Source: Agapanthus africanus
Taxonomy: Eukaryota > Streptophyta > Magnoliopsida > Asparagales > Amaryllidaceae
DNA length: 64,000 bases
Direction of reading: 5' to 3'
Assembly (NCBI GenBank): GCA_030015575.1
Contig: CM057338.1
Coordinates: 309,011,827 to 309,075,826 of the forward strand
Shown here: piece by piece, positions 21,979 to 32,600 of the stretch
Layout: the number at the start of each line of letters is the position of its first letter
How positions within the stretch are numbered: position 1 is the first letter of the stretch
Notes under the pieces: model-generated
The model's input: the letters and a program-made list of their open reading frames with translations, nothing else
Told to the model about the DNA's origin: nothing
The model's database searches: none
Translations under genes and position numbers: made by a program

Positions 21979-23439
21979 ATGAAGTCCGCAAATATGAAGA
22001 CGCCAAGTACTTCTTGCCAGACTTCGAAGACACGGAAAGATGCCATAAACCGGAGAGTAAACAGAAAACTATCACCACTATTCCGGCCTTCGGGAGTGAT
22101 ACCAAGGAGGAAGAAGAGATAGTTTATTCAGGGCTGCCCCAATGCAACAAGCCTGGACCGTCTACCCCTATGTTGATCTTCGGCAATGACTCTGAAGATG
22201 AGGTCAATGCGGTATTTTCTGTTCGGCCATCAATATAAGCCTTCACTGGCGATGAACGGAGCTTGCAAATCGCCATGGTTCCGCAAAAGCATTATAAAGA
22301 GCTCGACACACTTGATACCTATAGTGTCCAAGAACTACAGACATTCTACGTCCCTCCCAAGCGAAGAGATGAAAAAACGATCCTCTTTTATCGATCCACG
22401 GAAACCAAAGTAGAGAAAGAAATCTGGCATGGTGTCAATTCTACACTTAAAAGGCTCCAGCCCATCCGTCTGCCCAGATACTACACGGAAGGATTAAAAG
22501 GCTGTTGAGGTGCCAAGGCATACCCTTCAAACAGACTGCCCGACAAGCTCATTTCTACAACAGGATCTGGACATCCCCAGAACTCAGCGAAAATTGCCCA
22601 ACGGGAGAATGGAAACGATCGGGCTTAGATATGTTCAATCCAAGAAGCGGGAGCGATTCCATGGCTGCTACGTTATACATGACTTCGATGAAGAAAGAGA
22701 TGCTCTGTTAGAAGACACTGCAATTGAACCAAAACGAAATCCTGCTGTAAAAATGCCAAGTCCATCGTTTGAGGAACAGATGGACAAGCTAATAAGGGAA
22801 GCGGGTCAAATGGTCCGGGATGACCACAACTGTGAAATGGCCATTTACGAGAAAATCAGGACGCAGTGTCTCTTTCAGCAGACTACGGAGAATGACGATG
22901 CCCTTCGCCGTCAGCCCGCCATGCATTCCCGAGATGAGAAAAAAGCCCAACGCGGAGGCAAAAACAAGTTAAAGAACGGAAAAAAAGTTCGACAGCACCA
23001 AGACGGATCCAAAAAGCCTCGCGATCGAGAAAAGATCAACCAAAATCCATCCCTGATGAAGAAGATGGATCGGGAATATTATTTCCCTCAAGACAAGACA
23101 AGGAAGATATTCGACCTCATCGTGAAACATCAAATGATTACACTCCCGGAATCCAAGCACCCCAAGCAAGCAAATGAGGTTCATCAGCCGGATTATTGCT
23201 CCTATCACCGAGCGATAGGACATCCCCTCGAAGACTGCTTCATCTTTAAAGACTGGGCAGAAGACTAATATCAGCAAGGCAGGTTTGCTCTATCCAGCAG
23301 TTGGAGGGTAACCCCACCACAGAAGCACGAACCAAAAGCTGCGTATACGGCGAAAGTAGAACCGGATCAACATCGGTCTTGGAAGCGATCTTGCACCTGT
23401 CACACGATAACGCTGTCAGAAGAAAGAGTATGCGAAGAT
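21979..23439 (+). pseudogene. Protease-RT linker with third zinc-knuckle-like module (broken)
   Basis: ORF 22510-23268 includes DDHNCEMAIYEKIRTQCLF, a Lys-rich segment and CSYHRAIGHPLEDC (23197-23238), the best-preserved of three C/Y-x2-H-x4-H-x4-C-like modules. Short acidic pieces AFGSDTKEEEE and IFGNDSEDEV (about 22085-22210) echo the SDSDEE piece at 21100. Placing such modules between protease and RT is unusual; gag-like sequence may have been duplicated here. Function is unknown beyond possible nucleic-acid binding. Confidence 0.6.
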
Positions 23440-24354
23440 ATGGCTGACCTCCCCTGGTGCTTCAAAAATGAAGATGAAGATGAGTTGATCTCAGAATTTC
23501 CACCTGTGCCAAAAGAGTTGGAAGATGGAATACATACTACTACGGACAATCTAAAAAAAATTGACTTGGAGACGGCAAGTGACCCGCGACTGACGTTCGT
23601 CAATGAGCTGTTGTCTAAAGAACAGGTGGCTACGCTAAAAGACGTGCTCATGCAGTATAAAGACTGTTTCGCATGGAACTATTCTGAGATGCCAGGGCTA
23701 GATCCGAAAATAGCTGTACATAAATTGGCGATATCTCCGGACGTCAAGCCAGTCAAACAAGCACCAAGAAGGATGAGGCTCGAACTTGAAATGAGCATCA
23801 ACACCGAGGTCAAAAAGCTAATTGATTCCGGCTTCGTCCGAGAAGTTCAATACCCTGACTGGATCGCCAATATTGTCCCAGTGATGAAGAAGAATGGGAC
23901 GGTGTGCATCTGCGTAAACTTTCGGGACCTCAACAAAGCATGTCCGAAGAATGACTTTTCCATACCGGTCACCGAGCTGATGATAGATAACACGTCCACT
24001 CACGAAGTCTTCTCCTTCATGGACGGCTCATCAGGGTACAATCAAATAAAGATGCATCCCGAAGACCAGAAGCATACCTCCTTCCGGACTCCTCTGGGCA
24101 TATTTTGCTACAAAGTAATGCCGTTCGGTCTGAAGAATGCCGGCGCTACCTATCAGAGGGCCATGACGAAGATTTTCGATGACCTCATACATGAAATCGT
24201 CAAATGCTATATCGACGACCTCTTAATGAAAAGAAAAGCATACGAGGAACATTGGGAACATCTGAAGATCGTGTTTCAAAATCTTCGGAAATACAACTTG
24301 AAGATGAACCCTCTGAAATGCGTGTTCGGAGTTTCCTCGGGCAAATTCCTATGA
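23440..24354 (+). pseudogene. pol: Reverse transcriptase, Tat-like Ty3/gypsy (truncated by a stop)
   Basis: The RT thumb-palm series is clear: DCFAWNYSEMPGLDP upstream, KKLIDSGFVREVQYPDWIANIVPVMKKNG (split as LIDSGFVREVQYPDW and IANIVPVMKKNG), CVNFRDLNKACPKN, FMDGSSGYNQIKMHPEDQKH (split as FMDGSSGYNQ and IKMHPEDQKH), FGLKNAGATYQRAM and the catalytic YIDD (24208-24219). A TGA at 24352-24354, in a place where relatives have Gly, ends the frame; the connection domain continues in frame (HWGIEIDPSKI). It would copy element RNA to DNA in the particle. Confidence 0.9.
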
Positions 24355-25084
24355 TTCATCGTACGACACTGGGGCATCGAAATAGACCCATCAAAGATCA
24401 AGACGATTATGGAAATGTCTCCGCTAAGGACTCTGACTCAACTGCGGTCTCTCCAAGGAAAGCTCGCTTATATCCGACGGTTCATAGCTAAGCTCTCCGG
24501 CAAATGCTGCCCCTACAGTCACCTAATGAAGAAGAGAAACCCGTTCGTCTGAGATCGCAAATGCCAGAGTGCACTCGATGAAATCAAGCAATACCTGCAG
24601 AATCCACCGGTACTAACTACTCCGGTCAAGGGGAAACCCCTCATCCTGTATACAACTGCCCTTGAAGGTTTCTTAGGCTCACTATGGGCACAGGAAAATG
24701 ACTAAAGGAAGGAGAGGGCCCTCTACTATTTGAGTCCAGTTCTCCTGGGGGCAGAAAACAACTACTCCTCCATCGAAAAACACTGCCTGGCGTTAATCTT
24801 CGCGATAACGAAGCTCAGACACTATGCGTTGGTGCATGAGGTCCATCTTATGTCAAAAGTGGATCCTCTCAAGTATTTGATGTCAAGAGCCATACTAACG
24901 AGATGGCTCGCTAAATGGACCCTCCTCTTGATGGAGTTCTCGATAACATACCGACCCCTCAAGGCAGTAAAAAGTCAGGCTATCGCCGACGTCCTCGCTG
25001 GGCATCTGATACCTGCCGATTCACCCCTAAATTGCGAGTTGCCGGATGAGCACGCGTTTGACACGATTGACGGGGAAAGAGGAG
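24355..25084 (+). pseudogene. RT connection and first RNase H domain (broken)
   Basis: The frame after the RT stop encodes LRSLQGKLAYIRRFIAKLS, a tail common to Ty3/gypsy RT, then LTTPVKGKPLILY and, at 24730-25080, ENNYSSIEKHCLALIFA and KLRHY, the gypsy-type RNase H. Stops at about 24550 and 24702 interrupt it. It degrades the RNA strand of hybrids. Confidence 0.8.
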
Positions 25085-25560
25085 GGAGTGATACCGATGG
25101 GAACTCTACTTCGACGGGGCATCTTCCATGAAAAAGCGTCAACACAACACCCTTATAATCAAATCAAGGGTAGGCCTTATCTTTGTAACTCCATAAAGAG
25201 GGATAATGCGCTTTGCCTTTTCCTTAACAGAGCCGAGGATGAACAACGAGGCAGAATATGAAGCTCTGATAGCAGGTCTTGAGTCGTTGTCGACATGGGA
25301 ATCGAAAACCTCCTCATATACGGAGACTCCCAACTAGTCGTTAGCCAAGTAAATGGCAACTATCAAACATGCAAACCAGAGTTGGTAAAGTACGGCGGGA
25401 GAGTACAGCAACTGCTGGCGCAAATGCCTTCCTACATTCTGGAAAGCATACGGCGTGAGGAAAATAGCAAGGCGGATGCATTAGCCAAGCTCGCTAAAGA
25501 ACTGGCTGACGAAAACCTCGATGACATAAGGATCGTTGTACAAAGCCGTCGAGTTCTTGC
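25085..25560 (+). pseudogene. Second (archaeal-like) RNase H domain, Tat hallmark (broken)
   Basis: A second RNase H follows the first. WELYFDGASS (about 25098-25127, different frame from the preceding ORF) carries the first Asp, NNEAEYEALIAGLE (about 25240-25282) the Glu, YGDSQLVVSQV (about 25319-25351) the next Asp, and EENSKADALAKLA (about 25459-25497) the last Asp. Dual RNase H is established for the Tat lineage of plant Ty3/gypsy elements and supports that assignment. A frame change and a TAA near 25190 inactivate it. Confidence 0.78.
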
Positions 25561-25621
25561 ACCAGCGGAAATATCTCTGGAGTCGTCTGAAGAAAAGGAA
25601 GCGACCAAGCCAACAGCCTTA

Positions 25622-26857
25622 CAAATAGAGGACCAAGAAAGGACTAAGGATTGGAGGGAAATATTTATAGATTACTTCAAATCCCGTCGAACACCTGAAG
25701 ATGCATCCTCAAGACATCAGTTCATGAAACGAGCTCTGTCCTTCGCCTTCGTCAATGACACGCTGTATAAGAGATCGTTCGACTCTCTATGGCTAAGATG
25801 CCTAGGACCAGAAGAAGCAAAGACGATCGTCCAAGAAACTCACGACGTACTCTGCGGTTCTCATCAAGCCGGGCCGAAGATGAAGTAGAAGATCAAAAGG
25901 ATGGGCAACTACTAGCCCACAATGATTCAGGACTGCCTCGAATATGCGAAGCAGTGCCACTCGTGCCAGATTCATGGGGGATTTCATCCACCAGCATCCA
26001 AACCCACTACATCCAACGGTGGCTAGCTGACCGTTTGAAATGTGGGGAACTGACATAATTGGGCCCATCGAACCAACATCGTCCAAAGGACATCGGTTCA
26101 TATTAGCGACAACTGATTACTTCTCTAAGTGGGCAGAAGCAGTACCACTAAGAGAAGTCAAGACACACGTCATTTATCAGTTCGGCACTCCACGACGGAT
26201 TATCTCCGATAACGGACCAGCTACATAAGTCACAGAATCACCGGCTTCGCGCAGCAACATAATATAGACTGGAGATACTCTTCGGTCTATAATCCCCGAG
26301 CTAATGGTCTAGCTGAGGCTTTCAACAAGACCTTGACAAAGATCATAAAGAAGACGGTGTCCAGAAATAGAAGAGATTGGCACGAGAGATTGCATAAAGC
26401 TCTCTGGGCGTATCGGACTATGTTCAAAATGGCCACAAACACAACACCGTATGCATTGGTATTCGGCGCTGAAGCAGTACTCCCCTTGGAGATAAAGCTA
26501 TCCTCTCTATGAGTGGCAGGCGAAGAGAATGCTCATATTCGGTTCGAGGAGCTCAACACCCTCGATGAAACTCGACTTATGGCGCAGCAAAACTTGGAGG
26601 CTTACAAAGCGAAAATGACGCGCTCATATGAAAGATTGACTAGGCCGAGGACATTCCGCCAAGGCGAACTCGTGCTAGTGTTCAAGAGACCTATGATCCC
26701 CAATCCTGCAGAACGAGGGAAGTTCGAGCCAAACTATGAACGCCCGTACATCATAGACAAAGTCTACCAAAGTGGGGCTTATTTGCTCATGAATATGCAT
26801 GGCGAAAGACCCTTCAGGCTAATAAACGGTCGGTTTTTGAAAAAATACTACGCCTGA
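25622..26857 (+). pseudogene. Integrase, Tat-like element (broken)
   Basis: Zinc-binding part: ETHDVLCGSHQAGPKM near 25840, then in another frame CHSCQIHG (about 25948). Catalytic core: WGTDIIGP (Asp 26052-26054), RRIISDNG (Asp 26208-26210) and PRANGLAEAFNKT (Glu 26315-26317), so the three acidic residues survive despite frame changes near 25886, 26228 and 26511. The C-terminal part is at 26513-26857 (RTFRQGELVLV, GPF-like FEPNYERPYIIDKV, LINGRFLKKYY). It would insert the element DNA. Confidence 0.85.
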
Positions 26858-27032
26858 CCGAAACGTCTTTAACTACTACAAACCGCAGCATCCTAGGGCC
26901 GACGCAAAAAAAACGCTACATCCAGAAGCGAAATGGGCACGGATGAAAACCCGAAAAGGCTCCGTGAGTAAAAACAGCAAGGCTACCGGTGAGTTTGTGA
27001 AAACCCGAAAGGGCGCAATCTCGTTAAAAGAC
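26858..27032 (+). other. 3' untranslated start after integrase
   Basis: Nothing coding. GTGAAAACCCGAAAGGGC-like text occurs twice (near 26945 and 26998). Confidence 0.5.
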
Positions 27033-27212
27033 ACTTACAAGGTCCTCTCGACCTTGTAAGGAGAAAATACCTGCGCGAGATCCTTACAACTCATAAAGGA
27101 GCAACACACTTAGGGATCCCCATGACTCCTAAGGAGAAAATACACCTACGAGATCCTCACGACTCGTAGGCAGAAAAGACTTTATGAATCCCTCACGACA
27201 TATAGGGTTCAA
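27033..27212. repeat. Hairpin block 1 in the Tat 3' region
   Basis: Five consecutive inverted repeats are separated by GAGAAAATAC-like linkers. The first is perfect: CTTACAAGGTC-CTCTC-GACCTTGTAAG (27033-27059). The third, CTTAGGGATC...GACTCCTAAG (27108-27132), and the fourth, CCTACGAG...CTCGTAGG (27143-27168), are near perfect. The second and fifth are decayed. The same order recurs at 27380-27549 and 29241-29412. Confidence 0.8.
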
Positions 27213-27379
27213 AAGCCTTAAACTACAAAGATCTGAACATATTCTTAAGCCATCACATTCCACAGATTTTCCTACAAGCGGTTCAATACTGACCCTTGTA
27301 TACAATCCATGGGCATAAATAAACGTCTCCTCCACCCAGTTCTACCAATGGTGTGAAATTCCCTTATTTGGTGAACAAT

Positions 27380-27549
27380 ACTTGTAGGTCCTCTCGACTT
27401 GCAAGAAGAAAATGCTTTTATGAGATCCTTACGACTCTCAAGAGAACACGCACTTAGAAGTCCTCATGACTTCTAAGGAGAACACACACCTACGAGATCC
27501 TCATGACTCGTAGGAGAAACACCTTTATGAGACCCTTACGGCTCATAAA
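27380..27549. repeat. Hairpin block 2 in the Tat 3' region
   Basis: Same five hairpins in the same order. CTTAGAAGTC-CTCAT-GACTTCTAAG (27452-27476) is perfect, with arms different from the matching hairpins in blocks 1 and 3. CCTACGAG...CTCGTAGG spans 27488-27513 and CTTTATGAG...CTCATAAAG 27522-27549. Confidence 0.8.
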
Positions 27550-27600
27550 GTCAAAAGCCTTAGTCGACAGGATCCTAACCCTGTTTGCTAAGCCACCTTT

Positions 27601-28313
27601 GTTCGAATCGACAGAAGGCAAATGATGATTCGCTCCTGGCAATGTCCCAGTGGTAGCGATGCTGATGCCTAAATCAGTATCAAATTCTAAGTCCTTTCAC
27701 GGCAAAGGATGATTCGCTCCTGGAAATATTCCAGTCGCAGCGAGGCTGATGCTAAGATTGGCATCAGATTCCAAGTTCCGCACTCACAACGAAAAGTCAG
27801 CGAGCCATAAATGCATATGAAATAGCCGAAATGATAGGGCGACTTGTAACAAAATCAGCAAGTAAAAGATATGCATACAAAAATAGCCGAAATGATTGGG
27901 CAACTCGCAATAAAAAGCAGCGAGTAAAAAGAAAATAGCCGAAATGATTGGGCACCGCGATAAAACAACCGAAATGATTGGGCAATCGCGACTTTCGCCG
28001 ATATAAAAAGCTGAAATAATAGAGCATCATGGAAAGAAATAAAAAAATGAAAGAATGAAACTTCTGCCCTGCAGGTAAGTCCATACTGACCCCTATATAC
28101 AATCCATGGGCATAAACGAAAAGGGAGCCACATGTCCTAACAAACTCTGTCAAAAGGAAAGTCAGATCTCGATAGCAACATCTGCATCCCAGAAGACCAA
28201 CAACGGAGTTCCTCCTCATGCCAGCAAGGCACGGATGCGACGCCACCAATCGGAGTCACGGCAAAGTCCCCAGTTCCAAAACTCTACGGTTCGCAGACAA
28301 CCTAGAGTCATCC
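27601..28313 (+). repeat. Short direct repeats between hairpin block 2 and the satellite
   Basis: An approximately 85-bp unit containing ATGATTCGCTCCTGG occurs twice (near 27622 and 27706). ATAGCCGAAATGATTGGGCA-like units occur four times at about 27824-27985. ACTGACCC...ACAATCCATGGGCATAAA occurs at about 27287 and again at about 28087. I see no coding signal; ORFs in this stretch follow the repeats. Confidence 0.65.
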
Positions 28314-29184
28314 AATGACCCTGTCGCGGAAATACATCAGCAAATGACCCCGTCTCGGAAATACGTCATCTAATGACCCCGTTGTGGAAATACATCAGCA
28401 AATGACCCCGTCTCGGAAATACGTCATCCAATGACCCCGTCGCGGAAATACGTCAGCAAATGACCCCGTCGCGGAAATACGTCAGCAAATGACCCCGTCT
28501 CGGAAATACGTCATCCAATGACCCCATCGCGGAAATACGTCAGCAAATGACCCTGTCGCAGAAATACGTCATCCAATGACCCCGTCGCGGAAATACGTCA
28601 GCAAATGACCCCGTCTCGGAAATACGTCATCCAATGACCCCATCACGGAAATACGTCAGCCAATGACCCCGTCGCGGAAATACGTCAGCAAATGACCTCG
28701 TCTCGGAAATACGTCATCCAATGACCCCGTTGCGGAAATACGTCAGCAAATGACCCCGTCTCGGAAATATGTCATCCAATGACCCTGTCGCGGAAATACG
28801 TCAGCCAATGACCCCATCACGGAAATACGTCAGCAAATGACCCCGTCGCGAAAATACGTCAGCAAATGACCCCGTTTCGGAAATACGTCATCCAATGACC
28901 CTGTCGCGGAAATACGTCAGCCAATGACCCCGTCACGGAAATACATCATCAAATGAACCCATCGCGGAAACACGTCATCAAATGACGCCGTCGCGGAAAC
29001 ACGTCTTCCAATGACCCCGTCGCGGAAATACGTCATCAAATAACCCCGTCTCGGAAATACATCATCCAATGACCCCGTCTCGGAAATACGTCAGCCAATG
29101 ACCCCGTCGCGGAAACACATAGGCAAATGACCCCGCCTCGGAAACACGTCAGCAAATGACCCCGTCGCGGAAATACGTCAACCA
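28314..29184 (+). repeat. 29-bp satellite, 30 copies, in the Tat 3' region
   Basis: The unit AATGACCCCGTCGCGGAAAT plus ACGTCAGCA is 29 bp. The first AATGACC is at 28314 and the last at 29184, an interval of 870 bp or exactly thirty units. Many units alternate between GTCGCGG...CAGCA and GTCTCGG...CATCC, giving a 58-bp higher-order period over part of the array. Tandem repeats between pol and the 3' LTR are known for Tat/Ogre-type elements. Confidence 0.95.
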
Positions 29185-29240
29185 ATGACCTCCTCGTCGG
29201 AGCAGTGCTTCGACTTGGAAAAAGGCCAATTCATCGATCA

Positions 29241-29412
29241 CTTACAAGTCCTCTCGACTTGTAAGGGAGAAAATTCTCTTGTAAGATCCCTACGACTCTC
29301 AAGGGAAAGCACACTTAGGAATCCTCACGATTCCTAAAGAGAAAATACACCTACGGGATCCTCTCAACTCGTAGGGAGAAAAGTCTTTATGAGACCCTCA
29401 CGGCTTATAAAG
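29241..29412. repeat. Hairpin block 3 in the Tat 3' region
   Basis: CTTACAAGTC-CTCTC-GACTTGTAAG (29241-29265) is perfect. CTTAGGAATC-CTCAC-GATTCCTAAAG (29314-29339) has one extra A. CCTACGGGAT...ACTCGTAGG (29350-29374) and CTTTATGAGACC-CTCAC-GGCTTATAAAG (29385-29412) follow. It is separated from block 2 by the satellite. Confidence 0.8.
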
Positions 29413-29677
29413 TTGAAAAGTCTTAAGCGACAGACCTGAACCTGTTTCCTAAGCCACAAAGAGTTCAAGATGCACTGTTCTCATCTACAGGCCACAACTG
29501 CTAAAATAACATGCCGATAACACAGCAGAGAAAAGAAAGCGATAGTCGGAGATTAAAAAAATGTGTCCTTTATTCATGAATTCGATTGAATACGAGATAC
29601 ATCATATAAAATAAAAAAAAATATGATGAATGAAATGAATACATGTTATTCATGAATTACAATCGGTACTAAGTTGA
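29413..29677. other. Unassigned spacer downstream of the antisense gene
   Basis: AT-rich, with ATGAATTCGATTGAATAC-type imperfect repeats near 29575 and 29650. It would be the 3' flank of the minus-strand gene. Nothing else recognised. Confidence 0.5.
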
Positions 29678-31199
29678 TTATTGCGAAGGAGATGATTTTA
29701 ATAAATCAGCAAGCCGCTCGCGCACTCCTTTCAGCTCCTTTTCATAAGCAGCCACCGCGGCCAGCTCCGCTTCGACTCTGGCCTGTTGCTGCAAACAGGA
29801 TGAAACTTTCTCACCAATCTCCCGTTGGGCAGCTTCGCGACTCTGCGTAACCAGCTCGATTAAGTCGAGCTTCTGCCTCAATGCCAGCCCGTCCGAAATG
29901 CATCGCTGCAAATTATCAAAGATGGTTCTCAGTTGCGCAGCATTCGCTTTGACCTCGGTATACAACCGGGCAGACTCGCTTGAAGACTCTTCGCGTTCCT
30001 TCCGCCTCAAGGCCGCCTCTTGTTCAAAATGGCGAAGGAAAGAAGCACTTTGCTCAACCCATGCAGCTCGCTGGGAGTTCAAAGCCAGAGCTTCGGGAGC
30101 AAGACGCTTGAGCTTAACTTCGTACAAGCAAGCCTCGATCTGTCTGCAATAGTTAACCCAAGATTCGACGATGCCCTCGCCATGGAAGTGCACAAGCGTC
30201 GCCAACATCGGATTGACCTCAGCAGCGAGTGCAAGGGCCTCCGTGTCAAGCTCCTCGCTGGATTCACTCAACATGCGTAGGCTGATCACAGTGCCCTTGG
30301 AAGATGGACGTCTGGAAAAAGGCCCTGCCGGCATTAAGATGCGAGACTCGAAGGGAGCTGGAGTCGGCGCGATTACTGCAAAACAAATCATAGTCAAACG
30401 TCGGCACAAGGGATATAGAAAATGCACGAGCGATGGAGTATACTATACCAGCTGCGACAGGCGGCAGAGTTGGGAGTACCGGAGGCGCGACTGTTCTATC
30501 GTCCCCTCCTCCAATATGTAACGCTGTAATCAATTTAAAGAGGAATTAACAACAACATGGTTTCCCATAAAAGAAAGGAAAGGAAGTCAGTTAAAAACTA
30601 TACTCACTGACACCGGCAGGCAGGACGACTTCTGACCGGAAGGAGAAATGTGGATTCAGCACCTGATACAGATGGTCAAGGAGGACTCCTGCAAGGTTGT
30701 AACAATACGAGGTTAGTACAAAGAGTATATTACCCCCAATGAAACCGATAAGCTGCAAACATATACCTTCCAACGCTCCAGACAGCATAGGAGAAGGCGA
30801 CAGAACAACAGCCGTCATGGCGGCGACTAGAGGTACTTCAGATGGTGCAATCTCCGCATTTACTGCACCTATACTCAACGAAAAAATGTCATCATATGGG
30901 GATGAACGGGATCGAAAGATGAAAAGAAAGCAGTGACCCAAGAGCTACCTGATAGGTCGCCAACCGAAACCGCGACGAGAGCATCACTAGGCACAGCGGC
31001 TTCTTCGCTCTCCTCCATTGGAATAGTTTCTGCGCCCATGGCTTCGTCCCCTGATTCGACGAGAGTCGTTGTGACACTTGCGATGCCCGTCGATACCTGG
31101 GAGCCATGAGGAGAAAGAGCGGCGGTTGGGGCAGTCCCAGACTCTCGAAAGAGAGTAGCCGCTTCGGACTCTGTGGTCGCCGTCTTCTCACCTGCCACC
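29678..31199 (-). pseudogene. Antisense PMD gene, 3' exons with coiled-coil C-terminus
   Basis: On the minus strand this continues the gene at 38562-40156. Likely introns, each with GT-AG ends: 30948-30869, 30767-30689, 30607-30527 and 30448-30376 (73-81 nt). Exons encode an acidic Ser/Thr/Ala-rich segment and finally a 230-residue helical region (30375-29678) rich in Glu, Lys, Arg and Leu with heptad-like spacing (EELDTEALALAAEV, RHFEQEAALRRKERE, QARVEAELAAVAAYEKEL), ending in PSQ and a stop at 29678. Element A interrupts an exon at 31199/38562. I do not recognise the C-terminal part as a named family. Confidence 0.6.
31195..31199. repeat. Target-site duplication of element A
   Basis: CCACC here and at 38562-38566, both next to the LTR ends. 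Confidence 0.92.
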
Positions 31200-32579
31200 T
31201 GTTCATATCATAATTTTGCATTATTATATTCCCCGTTCTTATTCATTTTACAAATAAACATGTGCTTTTGATCCATGTCTGGTACATAGTTGCAGGTTAC
31301 AGGTTCTCAGAACAAAACAGTGAAATTGATGAAAAGATGATACAAAAGTGAGACTACGACCGATAAATGGTGGAATCTTGATTGTGCCTACACTTTAAGG
31401 GACAATGAAGATCAATGAACAAGTTCACAAAGCACAAAGGCAGTGCAAGGTTCAAGACTTCGACACGAAGCAAACGGTGAAAGTCCATGACTCTATTCAC
31501 TGTGGAAATCTGGAAGAAATCTAGAAGACAAACTGAGAAACCAAGTAAATAAACAAGAAGTCAAAAGCAGCAGAAAGAACCCCAGGAAAAAGCAACCAGC
31601 AAGCCATCAAGATGGCCACGGAACCGCGGCCAAACCAAGCTTATGGCCGCGGATCCACGGCCATGTGTCGCCCGTGTCGGTGCAAAATCTCTGTGGCGGC
31701 TGGCGACGCGTTGACTAGTTTTCTTTAGGGGTAAAATTGTAATTGCAGACGTGAATCGATTGTAACCCTAGGGTTTCTATGCTCTATAAATAGAAACCCT
31801 AAACCTCTTTTTGGAGTTATGCCTCTTCTTGTGCCTCATTGTATCTATCTAAATTCAGAATTTCAATTCTTGTAAAGTATGAAGAGTGCATCAAATTAGA
31901 GTAAGTTTTCTATTCTTGCCCTAGTTAATTTTATTATCTGCCCTAGTATAATTTTCCTTTCTGCCCTAGTTTAGATTTTATTCTCTGCCATAATTAATTA
32001 GTTTAGAAAATGTTAATCAATTCCCTAATGAGTGAGTAGTCTCCGCACTTGTTAGGGTTAGATTTAGGGAAGGCTTGAGAGATGAAGATCTCTTACCCCT
32101 TTCTTACCCATCACACGTTTTTATAGGACTCCATGCATACATGCACACACCGCTCCCTACGGCACCCTATCCCATGAGGTAGTGGTGATACTGTAGTTTA
32201 AAAGACCGGTTGTGCATGTTTTCCATGGATGTTAGGGTAAGAATTAAAAAAGGAAGGACAAGAACCTAGAGGAAGAAACATCGTTTCTTCCCGATGGTAC
32301 TAATCCACTTTCTTAATTATTACCATAACACCTCATAGATCTTAATTAGGGTATAGAAAGCGGTGAGGAATATTGACTTTCCAAATTTTACCTAAACCTA
32401 ACCCTAGCAAGGTTTAGATCAACTTAGTTTTTAGATTTAATCAATCCGACAACAATCGGAATTAACTCGTTAGAACAATTAGAAAATACACAAAATCCCT
32501 GTGGACCGACCCGTACTCACCGGCTAGCTACCAAGCGACGCCGTTCTTAATTGCGGTTAACAAATTCTTTGATCAATCA
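31200..32579 (+). repeat. 5' LTR of element A
   Basis: 1380 bp, starting TGTTCATATC and ending GATCAATCA. TATAAATA at 31785-31792 is the likely promoter. It carries CCGCGG-type palindromes near 31613-31666 and the conserved LTR tail CCTGTGGACCGACCCGTACTC shared with the other LTRs here. Confidence 0.9.
31770..31800 (+). promoter_or_regulatory. TATA box inside a hairpin loop, element A LTR
   Basis: AGGGTTTCTA (31770-31779) and TAGAAACCCT (31791-31800) are perfect inverted repeats on both sides of the TATA box TATAAATA (31785-31792, overlapping the right arm). The same arrangement is in the 3' LTR near 37752-37782. Confidence 0.7.
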
Positions 32580-32581
32580 AA

Positions 32582-32600
32582 TGGCGTCGTTGCCGGGGAT
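32582..32600 (+). promoter_or_regulatory. Primer-binding site of element A, tRNA-Asp type
   Basis: TGGCGTCGTTGCCGGGGAT matches the complement of the plant tRNA-Asp 3' end (TGGCGCCGTTGCCGGGGAT) except one base; it lies two bases after the LTR. Confidence 0.85.

Noticed and set aside
28314..29184. CRISPR-like array.
   Set aside because: Units are contiguous 29-bp tandem repeats without spacers, in a plant retrotransposon.
29898..30521. Plus-strand ORFs opposite the PMD gene 3' exons.
   Set aside because: The minus strand has the coiled-coil reading frame and splice signals; the plus-strand ORFs have no signature.
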